NCBI GenBank assembly: GCA_000708835.1
Contig: DF236951.1
Coordinates: 372,101 to 436,100, forward strand
Source: Klebsormidium nitens
Taxonomy: Eukaryota > Streptophyta > Klebsormidiophyceae > Klebsormidiales > Klebsormidiaceae
Length of the DNA stretch: 64,000 bases
Direction of reading: 5' to 3'
Under the pieces are notes generated by a model, which saw only the letters and a list, made by a program, of their open reading frames with translations, searched no databases and was not told the DNA's origin. The translations under genes and the position numbers were made by a program. Of this stretch, positions 51,927-63,726 are shown piece by piece; the first letter of the stretch is position 1, and every line of letters starts with the position of its first letter.

Positions 51927-52912
51927 GGAAGCGTCGGACAATGGATAGGTACAGGTAGCGGTTGGTGCAAGCTGGGCGAAGAGGCGTGGGTAGGCGATTG
52001 CGGCGCAGTTTAGGAATAAGCGAATTGCAAATCCAGCTTGCTCAAAGTTGTCCTGCCTCGAGAGATGTTAGAAGTTAAACTTATGCTTTTACCTGTAGAT
52101 GACTATCGGCAAAACACCTTGCAAGGGGCGTAAAGAAGCAGAAAGATAGTCAACTAACTTAACATTTTTTCTTAGACACGGATTGGTGGATTGCATCCAG
52201 TTTGCGATCAAGCTGTCGGTGGACGCAAGATATGACCACGTGCGATATGATCTTTGTTGACGACATTGATAACGCTGTCCGGGCACACCACCTCCATAAG
52301 TTCATCCTGTGCATATGCCTACCCTGGATCTAATCTGCGCCACAGTACTACCGTACGGTATACATGTCCAGCTCGATCACCGGCCGGCCGACACAAGGAT
52401 TAATTTGCAAGAAGCTTGGCATGAGACCGCATATCACGAAGCTCGGTGTGACCGCGGGTCTTATCAACTGAATGCGTTCAGATAGAATCGTTCTTGGTAT
52501 CTTGTACGTGGACCGCAAGTGGTGAGGACGCTTCCGGCTCTAGAGCCATTCGTATTACCTATGGCTACTAAAATTAGCTGTTCAATGCGGCGGCATCATT
52601 GCATGGCACATGTTGAGTCCACGTGCATCATGCGGCCTTCCGCAACTCATGTATGGCCTCGTACAAAGCTCTAGCTAATCCGCCCCATGCCTTTCATCGT
52701 GGGTACGGGCTTATACGAGAAGATCCGCATGCACATGCACGATTTAATTCGTGACATTGGACGACGCCAGCAATTATCCCAATCTCTCATGGCGTTGCTA
52801 TATTGTAGGGGCCGGCACCAGGTGTTCCATGCAAGACTCGGCGGCGGAATTTGTACGTTAATCTGTTTTAGTCAAGCGCCGATCTATCGATTCCCTCAAG
52901 TGACTTGAGCAC
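51927..52912. other. Intergenic region between convergent genes
   Basis: Nearly 1 kb of shared 3' flank between the low-complexity gene and PRP4. No exon, RNA gene or repeat is evident. Confidence 0.5.
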
Positions 52913-55900
52913 TCACGCATCCAATTCATTGGCTTCGTGATCAGGTGCCCACAATTTTATGGTCCGGTCATAAGCTGCTGTCGTGATATACTGCCCTTCA
53001 GCGCTTATATCCACATCCAAGATCTTTCCCTCGTGGCCTGCAAGCGTCTTTACCGGTTTGAAGTCTTTCCCAGACCAGATCCTCGCTGTGTTGTCATGGG
53101 AGCTCGTCACGAGGAAGTACCCCTGCGAGGGCTCATATTTGACCTGCGCAGGTAGCGACAAGTGGTTTTAAACTGCGCGTAACGCCGAGTACCAGCTGTC
53201 ACATCAGGCACATCCAAACAAAGGACAAGGCCACAAGGGGCAGCCTTGAGGCCATAGCGTTTGGCATCAGTTGCGACCTACTATGGACGCCGTGACTCCG
53301 GATTTTGAACCAGACTCGCTTGACCACGCGGCGTGCGATCATGCAAGCCTGCAATTGCCGGCGAACAACATATGATGCGTGAAGCACACGTCAGATGCCC
53401 GTCGGTTACATCACGTCAACTGACATTTCCAAGGACGAGAAGGCTTTCCACCCCCGTAACCATCGCTTATTTCATCGGCCAGTCGTTACCACCGTCAACC
53501 GTCAGCAATAGTGGGCGATAGTGTTGCTCCAGTTCAGCTGTCTCGTGACTCTTTGAGCGGAAATTGACTGGGTAAGAAGAGTTGCAGTTTCCGGGACATG
53601 GTCATCCGGCTAGTCCCCCGCCAATCAGAGACTAGGCAGGGCATATGAAAGACAACAAGAGCAAGCAAATTTTGATGGCGCACTTCTGTAGGTGCTCAGC
53701 CGCTTGCGAATAAGGAGTACACGACTCGACGGAACGGTCTTCGAACAGCAAAGTACAGCCCTCGAGAGCGAAAAGACGTCTCAGGGGTCGATAAAAGTGT
53801 AAGTGAGGGTCCTTCGTGCTTCTTCGACCTCTCCACGCCAACCAAAGCAAGGTCACCGAAGGATCACCAGACACTTGCCCGCTCCTTTCCATGTTCGCAT
53901 CAACACCGCAAACCGATCAAAAGATAGTGCTGGCAAGCGAAAACTTACAGACAAGGCGTCACCAGGCCGGAACCCCAGACAAACCGATCCTGTCACCTCA
54001 CCGATTGAACACACGTAAATAACTGATCGATCAATTACAAACACGCCGCACGCCGGTCGTCGACCACTTTTTTACCCACAAACCGGGGGCCAAATTCTCC
54101 TGCCACAGGCGCATCCACCAACTGAAAGGTGCTTAGGATGAAAAGCCCACAAGGCGCGTTACCAAACACTGCACTGAAACCAGGCGCCCCTTCTGGTGGA
54201 GCCTTACCTGAGTGATGAGGTGTGAATGCGCCGGGATGACGTACAGCGACCTCCGCATCCGAAGGTCCCAGATGCGACACGTGTGGTCCTCGCCGGCCGT
54301 GGCTAAATGGTACCCGTTGGGCGAAAAGTCGATCCCCAAGATCTGCACGCAGATGAAAGTAGATTGGCTTGGGTGCTAGCACACATTGGATTCGAGAAGT
54401 GAAGGAGAATGACACTTGCCTTCAAAGAAGGAAAAGCTGTCCGAGCATCGTAACCAACTTGCCAGTATTCTCGGCCCACAAACGAAAGCAGGGGCTCAAA
54501 AGACAGACACCTAACCACCGCAGAGTACAGTGTTTGAGCCGTTCGGAGATGCCACTTCAGGGTCTTAAGCGGCGTGACTTCCACGAAAGTCACCGGAAAA
54601 GTTGGGTCCAGCGGCCATATCGACATAGAACATGTGAAGGAGTTCAAGGTCATACAGTACTCTAGCGGAAGGGCTCATCATCTTAGAGGCCACCGCAAGA
54701 TTCCTCAATCAACGCAAGAACAGAGTCAGATCCGGAAATGACGCTTTGAACCAACAACGTGAATTCGAAAGACACGAACGCCTTGAAAACCTTTACTAGT
54801 GTTAAGTTCCGCGTTGACCAAAAAACTCTCGCCAGCTTCGCACCTCCGGTCAAGGTACAGCTTTGCACCGCTCCGCTCCGGCTGACTCTGTACCAAGTCT
54901 GTACTTTTCATACCACGTGACGGTTGAAGGATTCTCATTGGTACTGACGGCCCGAAAAGAGCGCTCAGCCATTTCAGTCGACGCGGGACCTAAAGCGAGG
55001 GAGCGTTGCGGGCCTTACCGGTTTGACGTGTCCCTGTAACGGCATGATGCTTTTCCCCGTCCTCAGATCCCAGACGCGCGCCAGTGCATCGAGCCCGCAC
55101 GACGCGACTAGGGAGCCGTCCACGTGGAACGCGATACCGTACACGGCGCGGCTGTGGCCCTCCTGCCACGTGGAAGAACGAGAACCGTTGATATGGTTGA
55201 ATGGTCCAGAGGAGGCGTTAGTGAGAAGGAGCGCAGAAAAACAGAGAGTCAATGTCGAGCGGAAGTTAGGTGCAAGCCACAAGCAAGCGGAGGTCAATCT
55301 TTGAAGGGCAAGGTGGGTAGACAGGGACAAAATTAGCAGCATTAGGAAGGGAGATTAAAAGCCAGCATGATTACGAAAGTCGAACAAGCGCAAGTCGACT
55401 TGCCGCTGCACTGTAGACCTCGTCGCAAGGTCCCAATGGGCGACATTGACACCAAATTATGTTTGCCCAGCAAGGAGCAAATTTCAATCGGAAAAGGGGG
55501 GGTTACCTGCAGCAGCATTTCAACCCCCGTTTCGAGGTGCCACAGCCGCCAAGTCTTGTCGAAGCTGGCGGTACCCAGGTACCTACCGGACGGGTGGAAC
55601 GCGATCCGGGCGAGCCGGTCCAAGTGTCCGGAAAAGGTCCGCACCTCCTTGCCTACAGAGGAAACGCTTGCTTGTGAATCCAATTTTCTCGACGTTGTTG
55701 GAGCGACAACCTGCTCTTATCTTCGACCGGCCCAGCTTTTGTAGGAGCTCTCTTATATTGCATTGTCAGCTTCATCGGAGTTTAGAGAAAACAGTACCGC
55801 ATCCACAAACGGTTGCAACTTCTGAGATTTGTGGTTTGCCTCTGAAGTTGTCAGCTTGCGACGGTTATGAGGAACGTCCTGCAGAATCGCCGGCCCGTGT

Positions 55901-58900
55901 GCTTGCAAATGCTTTCGGCTGGCCAATAAGCCTTCGAAAAGTTTACCTTTTACAATCCTCGAGAATACCAAGATGTAAGCAGTCCCGAGGAAACCGCTTG
56001 GAAACGCGCAGGACAACTTCCTCTGGAATTGTCCACCGAGGAGAAGCCATACAATTGCAAATTAAATTGTGCAAGTTAAGACAGGGCACAAAGTGCACAA
56101 CCCGTACTTAGCTGACGACCAGACAGAAGGTCCAGCGTGATCCGTTCAGCAGAAGAGATGATTGCGTGGGTTCCAGGCAGCCTGCCAACCACAACTTCCT
56201 GCTGACGCAAGCTCAAAGCCCCCCGCGAAACGTGTCATACCACAAGCAGTCACAGCTCATATAAAAGGTGGATCTTTCATTCCAAGCACCGCTCAAGAAG
56301 CCTTTTGGGACACGGATATGAACCTGAACCTCGACGGCACATGGATTCAACGCCAGTGGAGGCTGCCAATTGTCCGACACGAGAGGAACTTGATAACTCG
56401 TGAATTGAAAATACCAGGGTATTGAAGGGGTCAGGTCGGAAGTCGCGAGAGGGGTTAGGGTCGGGGTCAAGGCTAACCTTTGAGGTTCCACAGCTTGGCC
56501 GTCCGGTCCGCGCTCGCTGTCGCCAGATCCGGACCGTCCGAATCCATCCCAATCGCCGGGCTCGGGTGGAACGCCACGTCCGTGATTCGCTCCGCGTGCG
56601 CTCGGAAGACCGTCTGCTGGGCCATCTGGGGGATCCCCCACACTTTAACGAGCCCCGACCACCCCCCGGTAATTAGCAGGCTGGCGCCCGGGTCGGGGGA
56701 GAGCGCGCACGCGGATACCGGGCGCTCGTCGCCGTGCTCGCTGCAGGTTAACGCGAAAAATCTTTGACCCAAAGGCGGGTAAGGCTGGGTTGGAGATAGC
56801 GACTAGATAAAGGTCCCAAGGGTTAGAGGCCGATAGCGTCAGTCCTCTTCTACAGAGTTGGGCGAATTTTGGGAAAGGCCTTGAGATGATCTGTTGGGAA
56901 AACAATCGTGCATGATATTGAAAGAGCAAAGTATGTCTACAATCTTCCCGGGTTTGGGGAGAGAAGCGCACGCGTGCTCTGTGCAGTGGAAAAAGGGAGG
57001 TGATCGCATTTCTGAAAAGAAGAGTAAAAAGCTGTCGACCAAGAGAAGTGAGCTTGATCGATCCACGGAGATCCGGGGCACTTGCTTTCGACTCCACTGG
57101 TTTGGCAAGAGAGTTGAGAGGGTGAAAGGGCGGTTAATTTGACCCAGACCTTGAATTACAACTACGAAGTACAAAATCCGCACAAAAGCTGCATCACCGC
57201 CCTGGTTATCACCTTGACCACCTCGTGAAGAGTCGCATCTTCACCAGCCTGGGAGCGGCTCCCATAAATCCCTCAGACCAACTTTAAACCCAAAGCTTAA
57301 AGCACGAAACCTCTATCCCTCGGAAGTAAGCCCTCAAGTAAAAATCGACATACTTCAGATTGCCCACCTGAGTGCATCACTGGCCGCGTCATCGTCTTTA
57401 CCACCTCGCCAAGAGTCGCATCTTCGCCAGCCCCGGAGCAGCTTCCAAATCTTTTACTTCAAGCCCAAAACCAGAGAGTACGAACCTCTTCACTAGTACT
57501 CAAATCGTAAACCTTCAAAACACATAACCCGTAGCCCCACCTGAGCTGCATTGCCGTTCTCGTCATCGTCTTTACCATCTCGTCCAGCTCCGCATCGTTC
57601 AACGATTCCTCGTACGGGAACCTTCCAAAACCCACCCTAACCCCCGGTTAACCCCCTAATAATCCTAGTCCACAAACCCGAAAGCCCCACCTGAGCTGCG
57701 TCGCCGCATCGCGTCACTGTCTTAACCAGCTCGTCCAGCTCCACATCTTTCCACATGTCTTGCATCGTAACCTGCCAAAACACACCCTAAACCCCTGATA
57801 ACCTCAAACGCCAAACCCAAAACCCCCACCTGAGCTGCATCGCCGTTCTCGTCATCGTCTTAACCACCTCGTCCAGCTCCGCATCCTCGTCCTCGTCGGG
57901 GTCCTCCTGCCGCCGCTTCGCCGCCGCGATGCGCGCCGCTGCCCGTGGAAGCGACAGCCGCGCAATGAGCTTCCGCTCCTCGTGCAGCTCGGGGGATCCC
58001 TCCGTGTAGAACAGCTCCACCTTGGGCTGGCCGTCTTCGGACGGCTCCTCGTCCTCCTCGAGCGGGCCCTCCACATCAGGAAGCTCTCCCTGCAAGTGCA
58101 GACAAAAAACCATAAACAGAATTCTGACTCACAAAGAGTTTTGCGTACTCACTATTGGGAGGCTGCCGCTTTGATTTGAACAGTAAGATCTGCAGGATTC
58201 GAGATTTCAAGCGCTTCTTGTTCTTTTCGAGCGGGCGCTCTCGGTCCGACGGCTCGCCCTTCCAAGTGCACGAAGCCATCAAGTTGCACACAGAGTCTCA
58301 ACGCCACGACGATCTTGAAAAGAGACTGGTGCAGCCGAATAGACGCTTCTTTCTCTAAGTGGCGATGCTCTCGACCGAGTTGGACGCAGAAACAAAGAGT
58401 TCGGAGTACGACATGGCCTATTTCTTTTATCATGCATAACCTGTCAAAAAGATCGGCAGAAGTTGACAACAGCTTGTGCACGTCCCAATTGAAGACGCGA
58501 ATTACCGATCGGTTTCGAGGGCATCTACATTCAGACGCAACAGTTGAGGAAGTTGCAGCCATGGCATTACTGTGACATGAAAGTCACCGCAGGGGCAACC
58601 CCGCTCACGGAGATTGGAAGAGAAGCGGTATCGAAATAACGCTCAACCTAAAGAAACTTGATAAGAATTCCTGAAATCCTACTCAAGTCCTCGAAGCGTT
58701 CACAATGCAAGAGAACCAAACTAATTTCCAGCTTCTCACAAAGAAGTCCGTGTATTGACTTTCCTAAAAGCAAGAAGATGATTCACCTCGGTTTCCAGCC
58801 GCGCCATGAGCTGCCTCAACCGGTCCCGCCGCTCCATCTCTTTCTCCCCAAACAGCGTGATCGGTTGCTCCAATTGTCGTAGTCTTTGCCGCACCGCCTG

Positions 58901-60226
58901 GTCGTTTGTGGGGACCGCCAACCGCGCCGCACGCCGAGCGAGCTCTAGATCTTTCAACAGCTTCTCCTGCAGACAGCACTCATTTGTGCACGCATCAGCA
59001 ATGATTGCGGAAGAATATAAACCGGGGACACGCAGCTTTGAGCAAGACGTGTAGGACCTGTAAGCGAAGGTGAGCAACTGAGATGTTCTTGGAACCGAAC
59101 CACTAGCTGCGAGCAAGATGACCTCATTCTTGTTCTGTGACAAGGAACTCTAGGCCACTCTTTTCTGGGAATACCGTCATCTTCTCCGATTGCACAATTG
59201 ACCACTCCGGAGAAACAACTAGCTCCACCTCTGGCCGTGACACCAAGTTTACGGCAATAGCAGAAAATTTTGCACTAGCGACTACAATCGCCGTACGGAT
59301 TGAACACCCTGCTTAGATTCGATCCAGAACATAAATATATATATGAGATCATCGGCACGATTGCAAACAACTTTTTGCACTGAATGTTCCCATCGGAGAA
59401 ACGAGGGTGGCGCTAAGGAAATTGACATAAGGCCGGAAGTGGTCGAGCACTCATTAGGCCCTGACACTGAAAAGTGCAGGCGTCATGTGGCTACGAGATT
59501 GCAGCTTGAAGATATGATCGATATTATTCGCAAAGCTTCGACCACCAGAAGTGGCGCCTTCCCCCACACTTGTACACCAGGAATTGTCAGCAGAACAATT
59601 GTTCTTTTTTCTTGTGAGGAAGGCCATCATGAAGCCTTTCATGTGATGACTGCACATTACACATTTCAAATGTAACGCTCAGCCTCAGAAGGAATTTTTG
59701 ATAGAAGAGATGGACTCCCAATGCCAACATTGATAACCTCCTTGTTACCTACCCTTTTGCAAACATGGGACGCCACTCATTCAAAAGCGCGCACAATTCG
59801 GAACAAAGACCAGATCCAAGAATGATAGTCTTTTGGGCTGAGGAGGATGGCGCAAAACAACCCAGGCAGAGGACGAAAAGCAGCGCGCACCTGCCGCTCC
59901 TTTGCAGCCCGACTCTCCTCTGGCAATTCCATCATGTCATTTGCATCTGGCACCGAAATGTGCCCGGCAGCAATCCCTGCCGCCACCCCCGTCGCTTCCT
60001 CGTCCTCTTCTTCGTCCTCTTCTTCCATTGCACCACCCTCAAAAACAACACTTGCAGGTTCCTCGCCCGCTCCATGCTCCTTGGCCGGTTGCCTTTGTAA
60101 AGCTGCAAGCCTTTCCTTTTCCCGGTGCTCCAGAGAACCAAAGAAGATGTGCGCGCCAGTGGCTTTAGGAGCCAGGGCCCTCTGCTCCTCCTCCGTCAAT
60201 GTTGTTTCATCCTCCTCGTCTGCCAT
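52913..60226 (-). CDS. PRP4: U4/U6 small nuclear ribonucleoprotein PRP4 (WD40)
   Basis: Eight exons on the minus strand, phases consistent, 564 residues: 60226-59891, 58966-58787, 58089-57830, 56740-56478, 55652-55507, 55162-55019, 54342-54208 and 53143-52913. PRP4 (human PRPF4) holds the U4/U6 di-snRNP together with PRP3 and cyclophilin H for spliceosome assembly in the nucleus. The N-terminus begins MADEED and contains [18 protein letters not shown]. Exon 2 has the splicing-factor motif [20 protein letters not shown] then [17 protein letters not shown]. Exon 3 is very acidic ([15 protein letters not shown]). Seven WD40 blades follow: [94 protein letters not shown] and [20 protein letters not shown]. 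The stop at 52913-52915 follows the last blade closely. Introns 2 and 3 contain copies of exon 3 edges. Confidence 0.93.
57186..57895 (-). repeat. Five-unit tandem ladder of PRP4 exon 3 donor edge
   Basis: The 3' edge of exon 3 with its donor (plus strand CACCTGAGCTGC at 57827) recurs at 57688, 57538, 57365 (CACCTGAG only) and, without the donor, near 57186. Spacings are about 139, 150, 173 and 179 bp. On the minus strand three intronic copies keep CTCAG|GTGGG. The peptide pattern of exon 3's end is kept open in the copies: [13 protein letters not shown] in the exon, [13 protein letters not shown] at 57538, [12 protein letters not shown] at 57365 and [13 protein letters not shown] at 57186. 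Intron-side sequence is part of the unit too. The whole ladder lies in intron 3. Confidence 0.8.
58215..58400 (-). repeat. Two diverged copies of PRP4 exon 3 acceptor edge
   Basis: The beginning of exon 3 (minus strand, [12 protein letters not shown]) is echoed in intron 2 by [12 protein letters not shown] at about 58215-58275 and, more weakly, by [11 protein letters not shown] at about 58340-58390. DNA around the copies also resembles the stretch just before the true acceptor (CACTTGCAG against CACTTGGAAG). The copies are more decayed than those on the donor side. Confidence 0.5.
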
Positions 60227-61280
60227 GGTGTGCTGTATGGGGAATCGTCAGGGCCCTTCCAATATGCTGAGCACCTCTAATACAAGAGGGCCACTTCTTT
60301 TTATCACAGAAGCCTGTAATCAAATCAATTGGTGGATGGCTGACCGCTGTGGAGTGTGCTCCAAACCAGTGTCTTGTCGCGACTCTTCAAGATGCATGCA
60401 AGGGAAGCTCCTTCCCCTTTCTATCCGCCTTTCCTTCAATTTCGAGCACATTCAACAAGGTTAAATTATTGACAATCTTGCCTACCGTAGAAAGGGCGTA
60501 TGATCAAACGTGTTCTTGAATTTATCTTTTTAAGTATCGAGGCTCAACTTGTCAAGTAGGTATGCCCCAAAAAAGTCGAGGCCGCAATCCGTCGATCGTT
60601 GGATATATGGACGTGATATATCAGCATACATCTAGCTCAATCTAGCTCAATCTAGCTTATGACGATGACAGTATTGTCTTTTCTGAATAGTCCTCATAAA
60701 TTTATAAGTGAGATCTTCCAGTTTCTGCTCTTCCTCCTTGAGATTGAGCGCAAATCTCCTCGAATCATGCTGCGAAGATCAGGGTCTTCCGCCAAGTCGT
60801 CCATGTGATTCTTTTCTGCCTGATTGGTGTATTAGCTCAAAGGTGGTCCAACAAGCTGGCTCTTTGGGAGCATCGTTTCTGGATTTGTGATTGGGGTGGT
60901 GGTGTTCATATTACTGGCGTTGGCGCCACTTATAACAATCAAGGGTAAATCAGTTGCCGTCTTGCTTTTCAATGCTGGCATTGCAGACCCTCTGCGGTCC
61001 TCGGGCCATCACAATCTTTGGTCATCTTGGTGCAGGGACAGCAAAGATTCTTCCTGCCCCACGATTCCACCTGCCTATCTTGACATACTCTGGAAACATC
61101 AGTTGGACACGGTCTAGAGGGGCACAGGCCCCAACACAAAGCAGCGACCTTTCGTATCAATCACGAGCTTTGGCACTAGCATCAGCTGCCTTTCACGGGG
61201 CAGCACTCTTGGATTTCCAGCGGGAAGTAGATTCAGAAGAGCAATCGAGATATTTCAGGACCACAGATTGCAAAACAACC
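60227..61280. promoter_or_regulatory. Divergent promoter region, PRP4 and acylphosphatase
   Basis: About 1.05 kb between two divergent start codons. It holds a short tandem repeat TCTAGCTCAA at 60631-60650 followed by a partial third copy. No coding exon is supported. Promoter function is inferred from the position. Confidence 0.4.
60631..60656. repeat. 10-bp tandem repeat, 2.6 copies
   Basis: TCTAGCTCAA is repeated directly at 60631 and 60641, then TCTAGC at 60651. It is a short simple repeat in the intergenic region upstream of acylphosphatase. Confidence 0.8.
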
Positions 61281-62147
61281 ATGGCGGCCGCAGCGCCCAG
61301 CAACAGCGCCAGTGGTCGTGATGGTAGCGGAAGTGAGCGGCAGACGGTGAGCAGTACGACGGTCTTCCACATTTTGTGTTGGCTTTTTGACATCAACTTC
61401 TGGACAACCTGACCTGCAATTGTGAGTGCATAAGTTGATCAGCTGCGATCATTGATGCAATGCATATGAGTCGATCTTGATCTGATTGCCTTCCAAAGCG
61501 CCTAGAACTTCAGACCCGATTTCATAGAATGATTGGAGTCAGTGTGAAGTCTTACAGGCCACTCTCAATTAGCGGTCTGCTTGCAGATCTTCATCAAATC
61601 TGGTCTGGCAAGAATAAAGACAATGAGTTGTAAAGTCACAGTCCCATGCGCTTCTTGATCTGATTGCAAATCAAGGATATTTTGTTACTTAAAAACTTCG
61701 ATCAAGTTGCAATGCAGTGCCCTTTTGGGACCAAATGACATATCAATTCAGCTTCACTGCTGTGGTGGTCGATGTCTGCCGCATGGGACGCTTCAGGTTC
61801 TTCTCGTACTGGACCGAATTAGGCCTTACAGCTCTCGTCTCAAACATGCTGGTACTCAAATATTCATAGTTTCCCAGGTGCGCGCCAGCATCCGGGGAGT
61901 GGTGCAAGGTGTTTTTTACCGTGCATGGACAAAAGAGACTGCGGACAGTCTTGGTCTTGACGGGTGGGTTAGAAATCTGCCAGACGGAAGTGTCGAAGCT
62001 GTATTTTCAGGGCCAAGTTCATCTGTCGACCAGATGCTCACGTTGTCAAAGAGGGGGCCGAAGTCGGCCAGAGTCGAACAGGTAGATGTTGAACCATACA
62101 AGGATGATGTGGGGAAGGGCTTTGAAGTCAAACGAGGCAAATATTAG
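61281..62147 (+). CDS. Acylphosphatase
   Basis: Two exons, 61281-61346 and 61878-62147, join in frame (ACG|GTGAGC donor, TTTCCCAG acceptor) to give 111 residues. Acylphosphatases hydrolyse carboxyl-phosphate bonds in small metabolites such as acetyl phosphate and 1,3-bisphosphoglycerate. The signature is clear: SIRGVVQGVFYRAWTKETA carries the phosphate-binding loop with the catalytic arginine, and DGWVRNLPDGSVEAVFSG carries the catalytic asparagine. The first 22 residues (MAAAAPSNSASGRDG) are an unstructured leader, so the mature domain has the usual length of about 90 residues. No clear targeting signal is seen; cytosol is likely. Confidence 0.92.
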
Positions 62148-63158
62148 TCAGCTTGGGCATGTTTGATATGAGAAGGAAGCCACCTAATAGTTAACAGCAC
62201 GCTTGCAAATATAGACTAGGACCGTTTGAAGAAAGAGATCAGGATTATCAATGTACGGTACTAATATGTAACTCTTTTTGTGATTTGAACTGGAATTTTA
62301 GCTATACTGTTGTCCAAGTAACCCACCCTGGGACCAGCGGCAAGTTGCATGTGCTTAGATCGACGCGTTTCTGCAGAGTCTGGCACCCAACTTACGTACT
62401 ATATGACTAACATGTTGATTGACTATATGTATAGGTTTGTCGCGATAATAGTCCGCCTCGTCAGGACCACCGTACGTCTGCATCAGGCCGCAATGCTGCA
62501 GATTCGAGTAGCATGTACCGGGTCATGCATGATCAAGTTATCAGAAACCGGGTTCACATGAAAAACCATTCTCTTACAAAATATAAGCATGCCAGTGCGC
62601 AGATTGCTGCCGGGCCTTGATCAAGAGTGTGATCGAATGAAAATTGCGGCCGCCATGCATCCTGTACTTGGTCGTCCGTATAATACAATCTCACATGTAT
62701 CCAAAAGTGTTAATAACCTTCAATCTGCGGGCTGCTGTCTGGATTATGGTCATCGTGTATATACACTCACCCGCTTCGCTGCTCAAAAAGAGTTCCTCGT
62801 GACGATGCATGCATGATCAGCACTGATTTCACAATCCGCTGGTTGTATCTTTTCCATTTACAACGAACATCGGATAATAGGATAGATAAATTAATCAGCT
62901 TAAGTTTCCGCCAGTTCAAACATTCTGAACCTTGAAAGGCGGTCTTCTGGGTACTAAAGCTTGATCTAGTACAAAGAGCCAATACCTAGACCTTCCAAGC
63001 GTGCAAAACTTTACTTTCAGCTTATGACCATCCAATCTCTGCTTTCAAGTGCTTGCTCTACAAAGAATATGTTGGAAGAACTAGGGATACATAATCCCGT
63101 CTGTCTCACTAATCTGACGAGCTTGACTGACCTCGGGCCTAGATCCGTTTCCTTCCCC
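62148..63158. other. Intergenic region between convergent acylphosphatase and E2 genes
   Basis: One kilobase of AT-rich 3' flank. I see no exon, RNA gene or repeat worth naming. Confidence 0.5.
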
Positions 63159-63726
63159 TCAGCTTGAGACGCCGCCGCTCTCTGTCTCCCTGAACTTCTT
63201 TTGAAGCACCACTTTGTACTCTAGGAAAGACCAGAAGCCGAGGCTTAGAATAGTGATGTTTGCACGAGGAAACAAGTGCAACGTACATTACAATACCAAA
63301 TGTCCGGTTGTACGTGCTCACCCGTATCCGATTGTCAAAGGTTTTCGGATGTCTGCCACTAACAAAACAGAATGAATGGTGTGCGTCAAGGTCTGATGCA
63401 GATTCCGTTTCAACACATTTTTCCACCACCCGTGAAGGACTTTCGAGTTTGCATGAATGTTTTCAGGCTCTCAGCCCGTAGTGGTCTGTTAGACTCTGAC
63501 AAAGAAAGATAAAAGAAACTTGCAACGTCTTGCACTCAAGTCACAGAAACCAGCAACTAGAAAGTAGGCACGGAGCACGGTTTGAGACGCGACCATGCTC
63601 ACCTTCCTGGTTCGGCCAAAGGGCCGCTGCATAGCCGTTAAGCGGGCTGTCGTTGTTCGGCTCCCCAAGCAAACTTTGGATGGACAGCAAGATTGTCCGA
63701 ACGTTGTAGACTGCGGACCATTTGTC
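63159..63726 (-). CDS. Ubiquitin-conjugating enzyme E2, UBE2C/UBC19-20 type (C-terminal exons)
   Basis: Two exons on the minus strand are in the window: 63726-63603 and 63220-63159. They join in frame (GAAG|GTGAGC donor, CCTAG acceptor) and end at TGA 63159-63161. The first codes [20 protein letters not shown], then [20 protein letters not shown], which is the segment just after the catalytic cysteine in E2 enzymes. The second codes [24 protein letters not shown] plus [12 protein letters not shown] with PLN-x2-AA-x-LW is closest to UBE2C and plant UBC19/UBC20, the E2 that works with the anaphase-promoting complex in mitosis. The catalytic cysteine exon is not visible to the right, so it lies beyond the window. 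Sequence from 63727 to 64000 reads as intron. Confidence 0.85.
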
